A stretch of 64,000 nt of DNA. Source: Blastomyces gilchristii SLH14081. Its lineage: Eukaryota; Ascomycota; Eurotiomycetes; Onygenales; Ajellomycetaceae. The notes under the pieces were generated by a model that saw only the letters and a list, made by a program, of their open reading frames with translations, was not told the DNA's origin and did not search any database. Made by a program: the position numbers and the translations under genes. Below, piece by piece: positions 49,200-59,270 of this stretch (positions within the stretch are counted from its first letter, which is position 1; each line of letters opens with the position of its first letter). Where the stretch lies: assembly GCF_000003855.2 (NCBI RefSeq), contig NW_003101679.1, forward strand, positions 3,241,558 to 3,305,557. Reading direction: 5' to 3'.

Positions 49200-51110
49200 A
49201 AAATCTCAAAACTTGAGATCTGTAAGAAATTTGAGAACTGTAAGCTGCTCTTGTAATAACACTGTATATGTCTCTGATTTCTCTACTGCTCTGTGTATGA
49301 TATTAATATCATTTATCACAAGATTGGCTGAAATGCTAATATAGAAATGTGTACATATGTATATAGAAAAATTAGAGAAGAGTATGAGACCTGCAGAATC
49401 AGAAGTCAGAGCAGAGAGAACAGAGACGAAAGAAACTGAAGAAGAAGACACAGAATCAGATAAATGACAGCAGAAGCTATCTGAGACTGAATACTTATAA
49501 TCTGATATGTGCATAATCTTCTCTGCAGAGAAGAAAGAGAAAATGATGAAAGAAGCTTAAGAGTGAGAGAAGATAGTCTCAGTAATATTATCATCTTCAA
49601 TTAGAATAATCTCTGACACTGAAGTAACTAAGAATCATTATTAGTGTATAAAAACTGTAAAATCAGAAATGAGAATAGTTACTGAATGAACTCACTGATC
49701 TTAGAGTTATATACTTAATTACAACACACACAAGACTTCTCAGAAAGAGAGAGAGACATACAGAGAAATGTAGAAAGTAAAACACAGTGTGTGATTAACT
49801 CATTCTTATAATAACATCTTAGACAAGGTGTACAAGTCTCACATCTGTGAGTGTAAAAAAGTATGACATCTGTGTTCTCATTTCTGAAAACATAGATATC
49901 TTTTGCCTGCACTATGAAGTTGAATAATAGATATCAGAGAATAGACTGATACAGATCTATTATTTCCAAGAAATTCATCAGAGTGAATGTATCTATAATA
50001 TTAAATTTAATAGTTATGAAAGGTTTCTTAATGTCTGTGAATATTATAACTTTATACATAATAAAACCTATAATGATTTTCTCTAAGAACAGAAAAATCA
50101 GTATCAGAAAGAAAAGATGAAAAAAGAAAAGACTTATAATCTTAACACTGTTGAGAAGAGAGAAGATTCTCTGATATAAATGAATAATTATCTCATTATG
50201 AATATTTAAAATAAGTGTAATAATTAACATTCACAACTGAGCTTTAAATAATTGTATTATACACAGTCTTTATATAATAAATCATTCTAGAGATTAGCAA
50301 GAAGAGTGAGAGCATACATACTGACAAATGTGATTTATTCAGTCTATACAACATATTCTTGAAATGAGAAGAGCTGATAATAAAAGCAGAGACAGCAGAG
50401 ACAGAGAGAGCAGAAGTAGCAGAAGTGAGAATCACAGGAACAGAGGTAGTGAGAGCGGGAGAACCAGATACAGAGACAAGTATAGAAGATTGAGAGAGAG
50501 TGACAGAGAAAGAAACAGAGAGAGCAGAGAGAGTCATAGAAGACTCAGTCACACATAATACAGACAATTCCTTTATTATTACATTCTTTAAGTTCTCAAT
50601 GATTTAATATTGAGTTCATCATCATCAGTAGACACAGATCTGTCAACATATGAAGATTCTATATGAATAAAAACAAACATATCAGCATCTGTGTTCACAT
50701 AAAATTGTGCTAGAAAACATAATCAGAAGCTGCTGAGAAGAAAAACAGTTGAGAATGTATAAGAAGATGAAGAAGATATGTCATTCATGATAATACATTC
50801 TGACAATTGTTAGAAGAAAAACAAGTCCTGATCATATTTCATAACATATTACACTTATTGCTAACAAACTGCCTAATATAAGCACTATGATGATGCTTAT
50901 TGTGAGAATGAGAGACTATCACCAGGAATGTGTATGATGTAATAGATAAACAGGTTGAAAAGAGCTTGATAAAGAGAGAGGTGCAGAAACCTTGTATGAG
51001 ATGATGATATTTAATAATGACAATGATGAGAATAATGATTGAAGAATGGAAATATTAGTGAATAAGTGATGTAAAAATAGTGAAAGTTTCTTTGAGAGTA
51101 GCTTACATCA
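49200..51110 (-). pseudogene. Antisense coding region of X1 (unknown protein)
   Basis: Counterpart of 24676-27105. Frames read against X1: 50567-50244 (Ser/Thr-rich, ending FIISSSHFKNMLYRLNKSH), 50230-49715 with one TGA between YQSIL and YLLFNF (FTDIKKPFITIKFNI, KDIYVFRNENTD, CETCTPCLRCYYKNE, SLSLSEKSCVCCN), and 49514-49206 (CHLSDSVSSSS, INDINIIHRAVEKS, LLQEQLTVLKFL). The order, frame changes and motifs agree with X2 despite many substitutions. A C-x2-C-x2-C cluster (CETCTPCLRC) is intact here. A candidate intron lies between the last two segments, with TAAC and TTTTACAG near its end. I do not recognise the family. Confidence 0.55.
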
Positions 51111-51135
51111 TGGTCATGTGAGTATGACTAAATCT

Positions 51136-51147
51136 GGTGAGGGAGAA
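51136..51147 (+). other. Polypurine tract of X1
   Basis: GGTGAGGGAGAA immediately before the 3' LTR, the expected second-strand primer. Its complement is found at the X2 3' LTR. Confidence 0.75.
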
Positions 51148-51314
51148 TGTGGTTCAGAAGAACATATAATCATCAGATAATAACACGGCCGCTTCTGAAC
51201 ATGCTTATGAATGTAAAGAGGCCATAGCGGCCACTAATTAATTTAGTATAATGTATATAAGAAGCCGGCGTACGCCTGTAATCGTACGCTGGCTCAAGCA
51301 ACCTCTGAATCACA
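51148..51314 (+). repeat. X1 3' LTR
   Basis: 167 bp, TGTGGTTCAGAAG to CTCTGAATCACA. It is the partner of 8939-9105. It is followed by the target duplication ATAA and the resumption of LINE H ORF2. Confidence 0.9.
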
Positions 51315-51445
51315 ATAAGAATAAATGCAATTTGAGTTTCTATTCACATTGTTTTGAATAAATGTGATTTTTGAAGAGTTTTTAAACTTTTTTTGTTACT
51401 TTTGTTGTATATTCATACTAAAAGAGAGCAGAGATAGAGTGAGAT

Positions 51446-52725
51446 CTAATCACTATTATCAGATAGTAGATTATAACTATTTTGAAAAACAGGAATCTCA
51501 ACTGCTTACATTCTATCTAGTTTATTATCAGAGTCATTTCTCAATTCTTTAATCTTAACAGATGTTTGAGAATTCAAATTCTGTTTATATTTAGCTGAAG
51601 AATTGAAGTTTAAAAATTTAGATAGTTGAGAGTTTCTTCTTTTTGAGCTTGCAGTTGTAGATTTACTGGTTTGACTTTTCTCTTCAGTTTTAGATGTACT
51701 TTGAGCTTCATCTTTTCTTCAGTTCTTTTGAGTTCTTGAAGTAAATATACATTCTTTTGAGTTCTTGAAGTAAATATACATTCTTTTGAGCTAGATGCAT
51801 GTTTTCCTTTGCAATTGAAGCATTTAAGCAGAGAATGTTGACATATTTCATCTCTTTTTAAGCATGTTTTACATTTTATACTCACTAGTTTTATGATCTC
51901 TAGCACAGAATGTGTATTTTAAGTCTTTGAAATAAGAGATTACAAAGTGTTTATATCTTTGACAGTTTGAACACTATGTTTGAGCTTTGAGATTCATTCT
52001 TGAGTCTTTGTATTCATGAACTCTTATTTTCAAATCTGTCACTCTTACTTCAGAGATTCTTGACTGTTCAAGTGTTTTTATATATACTAGAATAAAGACA
52101 TTTCTTCTGCTTTATTTGAACTTAATTAAATTTAGTTATACAGACTCTTTTCTCAGTTGAATAGAATTGTATTCTTCTGATTCATTTTTGAGAAGTAGTA
52201 TTTCTTTCTCACAGTTAAAAATTTCAACTGAAATATTATGAAGAATGAATTTGTCTTATTTTTTATCTCTCTCAGATAGAATTATTATGTTTAACAAAGA
52301 TTCTATTGCTGATTTTCAGAAATTTGCATTCTGAATGAGAAATTCTGCAGTGAATTCAGACATTGTAGTCAGAATAATGAAATTTTCAAAGAAAGATGAC
52401 TTCATTAAAGCTATAACTGATTTTTGAACTTCAATATTAGTTATTAACTGAGAAAAGAATTGCTGATTGATTTCATTTCTAATTCTGAAAATAAGATTTG
52501 AGTTTAGCTTGTTTCTCTACAAGATCTTCTGATTTAAGACTTTAAGAATAAGTCTTCTATTTCTGAAGATTTGAAAGTTTTTCTCTTTTTACATTTTTTT
52601 CTCTTCTTTTCTATGAACAGAAGTACAAGTAACATTCTTCTCAGTTTTCTCAGAATTTTGAGCAGGTTTTAAGATAGCAGGTTCAGAGACAGCAGATTCT
52701 GCTGCTTAAGCATATATTTTCTTCT
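51446..52725 (-). pseudogene. LINE H ORF1, C-terminal two thirds
   Basis: Aligns with LINE A ORF1 from the linker to the stop (CTA complement at 51446-51448). The central domain is near 52270-52190. The knuckle region near 51990-51790 keeps RDEICQHSLLKCFNCKGKH. An internal duplication repeats TTCTTTTGAGTTCTTGAAG, so the SSKE/SRTQKN segment is doubled. It is broken at a 13 bp duplication (52713-52725) by the chimeric insertion. Confidence 0.85.
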
Positions 52726-53118
52726 ATTATTATTATTATTATTATTCTTCAATTATAGATGTATACAGTCAGAGACTATGATATCTACCTGAGAACTTTT
52801 AGTTCTCAGGGTTTTTCCTATATCTGTAAAGTTAACTGTTATACATTCATCAATTTCAGATATGTAAAATCAGAAAATTTCAGGTCAGAATACAAAAACT
52901 GTTTACAAATTGCAGTGTTTTAACATCTTTTGATACTTTGAAATCATTTGACAATATCATGACAAAGGAAAAGAGAAAAAGAACACAGTCTCAAAGATAG
53001 ACACATTAAATAGATAGATAGAAAGAAATTGAAAGAAAAAGATAAAGAAAAAGATAAAGTAAAGAGAGACTATAACAAAACAAATTATTAAAAGAGAGTG
53101 TATAGCTGTTTTAACAGA

Positions 53119-54709
53119 CTATATCTGATTGATTTTCTTCTCTTCATATTCAGATAATTCTGAATTTAGCCATTTTCTTATAGCTGCTTGAGTTTCTGAT
53201 AGAAAGTCTATTAAGTATTTAATTCCTGTCTCAGTTGAGAATAAGAATCTCATATTTAATTGATTTAGATCATACTTCTCTTTCAATCTAGCTCTGAGAC
53301 TATTGTATAATACACAGTGTATTACAATATACTCAGAATTCTTATTTATATTACACAATGAGCATTATATTGAGTCAAATCTATCATCAAATCTTTGTAT
53401 ATAAGATTTGAAATAGCCATGTTCTAGTTTCAGCTGTATTATAGATGAGAATATTTTCTTTTTACATTTAATTAAACAAGATTTTCACTTAGGTTTTGTT
53501 TCAAATCTTGAATAATATATACTCTTCTTTTGTTTCTGTCAGCTTTTATTTCACTTATCTAAATAAGATTCTTTTATTTTTCTCTTTATAAAAGATCAGA
53601 ACATAATTTTTTAAATAGATCTGCTTAATTCTGCACTCTTTTTTACAGCTGAATCAGTCAATTCATTGCTATGAATATTCATATAAGCAGGAACTCAGTG
53701 TAGATGAATTATCAGCTTTGATATTCTTCTCTTTTGAATTTTTGAAACAGAGTTTAAGATCAGTTCAAGATTCATTTGATTATTATAAATCTGACTATTT
53801 CTAAGTCTTTTTAAAGCAGCTTGACTATCAGAGAATATTCATATCTCTTTCAAACAATTTTCTCTTTTATGAGATTTTATTTCAATGAGTTTAAAAGCTT
53901 TCACTATTATAAATAGTTCAGTATCAAAGACTTCACATTCACAGTCTAGATTTCAGAAATCTGAGATAAAATTGATATTATCTTCAGTATAAGCAATATC
54001 TGTGTCTAATCTATTCAAGTTCTCATTTTTTAAGTCATCTGAATAAATCAGAATAGAGTCTTTTATATTGATTGTAGAAATTCTCTTCAAAAACTATTCA
54101 TATTCTTTCTCTTTTAATAGTTTACTTATTTATAAGTTTATAAGAGATTCAAGCTTTTCTCTTCAGAGTGATAACTTCTCATGATTAACTTTTTCAATAT
54201 TTAAAGAAGAAAATTAATTTTTAATCAGAGAGTATAGTCTGTACAGTTGAGAAGACATTTTCTTTGAAGAATTATTTTCATTTTAATCAAGAAATCTATT
54301 TCAATTCAGTTCATTTTCAGAGTTAATTAATGAAAATGAAGAAGAGACTCTTTCTCTGATTATATGATTTAAGCTCATCTTTACAACTCTCAGAGCATAG
54401 TTCATACAGGCCTTTTCAAATCTAATAGCAGAAGAAGAAATTGAAGCTTTAATTTTCATTACTTTAATAGAAGATGATTTAAATACTCTCAGAATTCTTC
54501 TCAAGACTCTGTTTTACAGACTTTGAAAGAGTTCAGTGAAATTCTCTTGATTATTTCATTAAACTTAAACTTCATAATCAGCTACTGATATAATACAGAC
54601 TATATATAACTGTCTCATAGCCTGAAAGAATAGACCTCTCTCTGTATTTGATAGTCTGATTATGTTATTCAATAGTCTTTCTGCCTTGACAGTTCTTTGT
54701 TGAATGTGA
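53119..54709 (-). pseudogene. LINE ORF2 3' portion within the chimera
   Basis: From the RT C-terminal region (CACATTCAACAAAGAAC, sense) through RNase H to the stop (CTA complement at 53119-53121). It is as heavily mutated as other LINE copies: TGA at Trp sites, few CC/GG or CG. The 3' UTR hairpin is intact at 52788-52810. Confidence 0.9.
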
Positions 54710-55458
54710 CTACAGATACTAGCCACTCACAGAATGCATCTTAAGCTAATTACATTTAATCCTCTATAATTAATCAATCACTGCATCTGTCCTCTCAGGC
54801 CAGCTACTAATTTCCAGGGATGTTAGTTAGTGGCTGCCACCGCCCACTTGATGACATACACATCAAGCTTCCGGTTGCTGATCTCGGCCTCATTAGATGC
54901 CCATAGGCCTATCAATCAGCTGTCGTGGCCTCGCCCTGTGTTAGAGACTAATCATAGGCTTGATGACTGCAGTTCTCCCTGCCAGTATTAGGGCTTGACA
55001 GAGAGCTTGCAGGCTCTAGCCTATCAGAGTGCCCTGCCTAGGGCCTAGATACGCATCTAGGCCTGCTAGTCAGGTGATTTTCAAAATCATTTCCTGTATT
55101 TGAGGGGGAGCTAGGCTCCGATGACAGCCCTAGTTAGGGACTCACTTAAGTAGTGTATAATCACTACATTAGGCTTGACTCTATATTGTTAGAACCTTGA
55201 CAGGTGCACAGTAGAATAGTGGGACATTGGCATCTCATGCCGGCCCTGGTGAGTGTTCACAGGATCTTGCTTAACTAGTGGCTTGGCTTGCAGTAGGGAG
55301 TTCTACCCCGCACCAAGCCTTACTAATTAGGCTCAGCCTCTATTACATGGGGGCTTTCATGGGTAAGAAGTGGCAGGTGCCAGCGGTGGGATTCGAACCC
55401 ACACACCTCTAATGTGTGCGGCCTTGGTTACCAGTCTTACCAACTGGGCCACGCTGGC
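54710..55458 (-). mobile_element. tRNA-headed GC-rich unit, SINE-like, single copy in this window
   Basis: About 750 bp, clearly richer in GC than all neighbours, with frequent GG, CC and some CG. It starts with a tRNA-like sequence (55458-55379) whose internal A and B boxes could drive RNA polymerase III. The body has short palindromic words (CTAGATACGCATCTAG near 55045-55062) and AT/GC alternation, but no reading frame. I find no second copy in the window. It could be a large SINE or an ordinary locus beginning with a tRNA gene that was captured by a LINE RNA. Confidence 0.6.
55379..55458 (-). tRNA. tRNA-like gene or pseudogene, 5' head of the chimera
   Basis: On the minus strand a perfect 7 bp acceptor stem (GCCAGCG with CGCTGGC), followed by A (discriminator) and CC. 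The A box is TGGCCCAGTTGG and the B box GGTTCGAATCC. T arm GTGGG-TTCGAAT-CCCAC is perfect. D arm CCAG/CTGG is shifted by two bases. The anticodon arm is irregular: CACAC-ATTAGAG-GTGTG, suggesting anticodon TAG, but its last base overlaps the T stem and extra bases lie before it. It is 80 nt long without CCA. A functional tRNA is doubtful; a tRNA-derived pol III promoter is more likely. Confidence 0.6.
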
Positions 55459-55658
55459 TTATATTTTCTTCTAATTCAAATAAGAAAAAGACGAAGTAGA
55501 AGGTAAAGAGTCAGTGATTATACTAGAAGTTTTCAATGTTTTTTGAACTGTGTTTGAAATTCCAAGTTTGAACTTGATCATCTCTTGTAGTTGTCTAGTC
55601 TAAGTATGAATAATTAACAGAACTTCTTCATTCTTCTCACTCAGACACTGTTTTCCAA

Positions 55659-58600
55659 GAATAAGGCATCTTATTGAACACTTAAAACAGGAGCTTAATA
55701 TTTCCTAACAATGATAGAGTTCACAAAGATAATCTTTACAAGACTATAAATCTAACACAGATCTCTGTCAACACTTATAAAATACTCTGAAAAAGAAGTC
55801 ACTGATAAGATTACTGATAGTAGAATTATATAACAATCTATTTTATCAGTCTGACTGATATTAAGAAAGCTTTAGAGAAGTTATTATGTACTATAATAAC
55901 AGATTCTCATACAAAACTCTCTTAATAATATCATGAATATCTAGATGTCTTCTGACAAGACAATATTATAAATATATCTCTCTTATGAGACTCAGAAGTG
56001 AATCACAGTATCAAGTTAGAAAAAAAGAATAATAAGAATTCTAAGTTATTATGAGACTCTCTTTATAATATATCTTGAGATGAACTTCTTCTTCTTCAGA
56101 AGACACTCAATAATCTATTGAATAAGAGATTTATATATGTTAGTAACTCTTCTACTGCAGCTTCTATTCTCTTTGTAAAGAAATCAGATGAAGAACTCTG
56201 ATTCTGTGTGAACTATTAAGAATTGAACAGATTAATTAAGAAGAACTGCTATTCTTTATCTCTTATTAATGAAACTCTAGCTCACATTGAATAAGGTCAA
56301 TGATTTATAAAACTAGATATCATCACTGTGTTTTATAAGATCTGTATTACTGAAGAAGATAAATAGCTTACAGTATTCTGAACATGTTATAGTCTCTTTG
56401 AATAAGTAGTCACATTCTTTGAACTAACTAATGCTCTCAGTACATTTCAGAAGTATATTAACTGAGCACTCTGAGATTTTCTTAATGAATTTGTATCTGC
56501 ATATCTCAATGACATTCTCATCTTCACTAATGAGTTCAGAAAAGAATATTAAGAACACATGTAAAGAGTATTACAATAATTATAAGAAGCAGAACTATTA
56601 ATAGATATTGATAAGTATGATTTTAAAGTCAAGAGTACAAAATATCTAGACTTTATCATAGAAGTTGATAAGAGAATTTGAATGAATTCTGAGAAAGTCT
56701 CTGTCATTCTTGAATGAGAAGCTTCATGTACTGTGAAAGATATATAAAGCTTCATCAGATTTGCTAACTTCTATCAGTGATTTATATGAAACTTCTCAGA
56801 TATTGCAAGATTACTTACAGAACTTATTAAGAAGAACTCAGTATTTCAATGATCAGTGAACACTGAAGCTGCATTTATATAGATGAAGAAGATATTTATC
56901 AATATCTCTCTACTAATAATATTTAACTCTGATTGTGAAACAGTTGTTAAAGCTGACTTCTCTGACTATATTACAGAGAAAGCTATATTATAATATAATA
57001 ATAAAGATATCTTATAATCATGTGTTCTTATATTTATAAAACTGAGCTCTGCTGAATACAACTATGAAATCTATGATAAGAAACTTCTTATAATTGTATA
57101 CTGTCTAGAAGAATGAAACTCTAAACTCTGAAGTGTCTTCAAATTTGAGATAATCATAGATTATAAGAATCTTAAACACTTCACTATTACTCACAAGCTT
57201 ACTGAATAACAAATGTGATGATCTGAGCTATTAAGTTGTTTTCATTTCACAATACACTGTCACTCTGACAGTCAGAACTTGATAACAGATACTCTCTTAT
57301 AATAAGAGCAAGATATATCATTCAATATAACATATACTTGCTGAATGAACTCACAGCACCAGCTCTTGAATTCAAAGATATTAGTTAATCAAGATAGAAT
57401 AATAACTTATAACATTATACATACTTCTCTGATTAGAATATTCTCTCTCTGAACTATCACTGATATCTCAACTCCTTCTGAACCTACACTGAATGAATTA
57501 TAGTATATAACAGCTCAAGCTAATGAACTTCTTCAAGCACTTATTAAAGCAGTATATCAAGAAGCACTCTGATTTCTCCCAGAACTCTGTATAAGAACTG
57601 ATATCTCAGAATGCTCAATTAATGATATTAACACTCTGCAATTTTATAAGTGATACTAAGTCTCTTACTCTGAATTCTTATACCTCTGAATAATGCAAGA
57701 GATGCATGATTCACATATAATCAGTTATTCAGGTTATGAATAACTGTATTAAATAATCTCTTGAGAGTTCTACTGATCTGAGATATTAAACAGTATCAGA
57801 TACTTCATCTGAAACTGTAATCACTGTTCTTCTATTATCTGATGAAACAATCATAGAAAAGATCTACTGAAATCACTCAATATCTCTGATAGAAATGAGT
57901 GAGATATAGTAATTAACTTGACTATTAATCTCTCTGAGAGTAAGAGTTGCAAGAACATTCTGATTATTATTAATCAATTGAGTCAATATGTAATATTGAA
58001 GTCTTGTAATAAGATGAATATTAAATAAGTTACTGAAGTCTTTTTACAGAGGTTATTCTATCAGATGCATGACTTGCTGAGATCTATAGTATCTGATTAA
58101 AACTGTCAATTCATAAGTGCTCTCTGAACAAGAATCTGTCAAGTTCTCAAGATTATACACTGTTTATCAACTGTCTATCACTCTGAGACTGATAATGAAT
58201 CAGAATGAATAATTCATACTGTAAAAAACTATCTTTATAAGTTCTGTAATTATTCACAGAATGATTGATATGATCTTCTTATACACACAGAAATCACTAT
58301 CAATGATTGAGATGCTGCTTCAACAGATATAAGCCTGTTCTTTCTTATACACAGTTATTATATGAAGATGTTGAATCTTCTGAAGATCACACAGTTCACA
58401 CTGAACTCTCACAGTTCAATTCAAATCACTGATAATATAGTAATAAAGCTGTGAGACATCTGTAACTGAGAAGAAGTCTTCATGATAAGTACTAAACAAG
58501 ATCAAGAAGATCAAGTTAATATCTGATAAGATTTCACAGAGCAGTATAAGATAGAAGATCTTATATAATTGAATCTTAAAAATATATGAATTATATACTC

Positions 58601-58972
58601 ATTCTGTACATTGAATTATCATTATGTGAAATACACAGTGATAGAAATCTTACACAGTTACAATTACTGTCTTGATACTTTAGCAGAGATTTATAATATA
58701 TTTCACACAAGCTTGCTCTGCTGTGCTGTCACTGATTCATTCTCTTGTTAACTGACTTCTGACTAACAGCTGTCAGAAATTATAGAAGAAGATAATAAAC
58801 TTGAGTAAGAGATTGAAGATATTCTTAATGAGGGACTCTGCAGCTGCAGCTGATAATATCTTATGAAATAAGTCAGTTATAAACATCTGACCTGAACTCT
58901 GAGTTCTGTATTATCTGAGACTGCAGCTCTTGACTGATAGAAACTACATATGACTAGAAAAGAAGAGACTAA
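55659..58972 (+). pseudogene. GyB pol (RT, RNase H, integrase, chromodomain), 5'-truncated
   Basis: Plus-strand relative of GyA lacking 5' LTR, gag and the first part of pol. RT about 56090-56700: SILFVKKSDEEL, FCVNY, AYLNDILIF (first catalytic Asp changed to Asn, near 56500). RNase H from about 56925 (DCETVVKADFSDY). Integrase zinc finger near 57690-57770 (MQEMHDSH), core near 57900-58260, ending with a Ser/Asp-rich stretch. A C-terminal chromodomain is near 58790-58950 (EWEIEDILNEG, YLMKWVSYKHLT allowing TGA for Trp). Chromodomains bind modified histones and direct insertion into heterochromatin. Stops are mostly TGA at Trp positions. It ends at the polypurine tract 58956-58972. Confidence 0.86.
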
Positions 58973-59266
58973 TGTGACGGACTGCATCTGATCAATTATA
59001 TAGACTATTTTATTACACTTCATAGATTCTGCTGAAAGCTTCAATTCTCAGTCATTCTTAATCATTGATTCTTGACTGAAAAACTCACAGAATTTGTATT
59101 CTTTCATTCTGAAGCTTCACTGTGTACACTATCATGTACATATATAAATATTCACCTTAATCACTGATTCTCACACTTTCTCTTTCTTTTCCTTCTTTAA
59201 CATTTTTCACTTTTGTATTATAAGATCTATATATTATATCAATCTATTCAGTGTAGACCTCTTACA
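58973..59266 (+). repeat. GyB 3' LTR
   Basis: 294 bp, TGTGACGGACTGC to GACCTCTTACA. It is the inverted counterpart of 6774-7087 and heavily CpG-depleted. It is followed by 4 bp (CTTT) and then a MITE. Confidence 0.88.
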
Positions 59267-59270
59267 CTTT

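Larger units (their letters stand above)
45614..51147 (+). other. X1 3' internal region, split by LINE F
   Basis: X1 sequence 45614-45729 and 48586-51147, between the end of integrase and the 3' LTR. In the element's own orientation no long frame is convincing. The Arg/Ser-rich open stretch at 50364-50558 is the complement of the Ser/Thr-rich antisense frame. The first 300 bp (45614-45729, 48586-48780) have no counterpart left in X2. The polypurine tract GGTGAGGGAGAA is at 51136-51147. Confidence 0.7.
8939..51314 (+). mobile_element. Gypsy-X copy X1, an LTR retrotransposon enlarged to 42 kb by nested insertions
   Basis: The LTRs at 8939-9105 and 51148-51314 are direct repeats of 167 bp. They are flanked by the 4 bp duplication ATAA (8935-8938 and 51315-51318), within otherwise continuous LINE H sequence (GAAGATAAGAATAAAT in intact copies). 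Internal X1 pieces are 9106-9771, 11235-12304, 20492-23069, 23575-24487, 45614-45729 and 48586-51147, about 8.25 kb with the LTRs. Order: gag, protease, RT, RNase H, integrase, then a 2.7 kb 3' region with an antisense coding region, a polypurine tract and the 3' LTR. Everything else inside is later insertion. Confidence 0.85.
52726..55459 (-). mobile_element. Chimeric insertion: tRNA-headed unit fused to a LINE 3' half
   Basis: A single 2.73 kb insertion in LINE H ORF1, flanked by TATATTTTCTTCT (52713-52725 and 55460-55472). On its sense (minus) strand it starts with a tRNA-like sequence at 55458, continues through about 750 bp of unrecognised GC-rich DNA to 54710, then switches to LINE ORF2 at CACATTCAACAAAG and runs to the usual 3' UTR and (AAT)n tail at 52726. 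One TSD around both parts, with the LINE tail at the 3' end, means they were inserted together by target-primed reverse transcription, probably after template switching. Confidence 0.85.
51315..55658 (-). mobile_element. LINE H, right fragment (5' part), with nested chimera
   Basis: The same LINE as 7360-8938. From high to low coordinates: ORF1 N-terminal region 55658-55473, interruption 55459-52726, ORF1 continued 52725-51446, ORF2 start codon at 51416-51414, then broken by X1 at 51318. ORF1 shows knuckle remnants near 51990-51800 (CETCLKRDEICQ-like, CFNCKGKHASS) and a tandem duplication of about 38 bp near 51723-51790. At 55658 it joins GyB within ORF1, losing its start codon and 5' UTR. 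Confidence 0.85.

Noticed and set aside
50364..50558. Arg/Ser-rich protein
   Set aside because: It is the complement of the Ser/Thr-rich antisense frame. Polypurine composition creates it, and the X2 copy does not support it.
55379..55458. Ordinary functional tRNA-Leu (anticodon TAG)
   Set aside because: The anticodon stem would overlap the T stem, and the D arm is out of register. I keep it only as tRNA-like.
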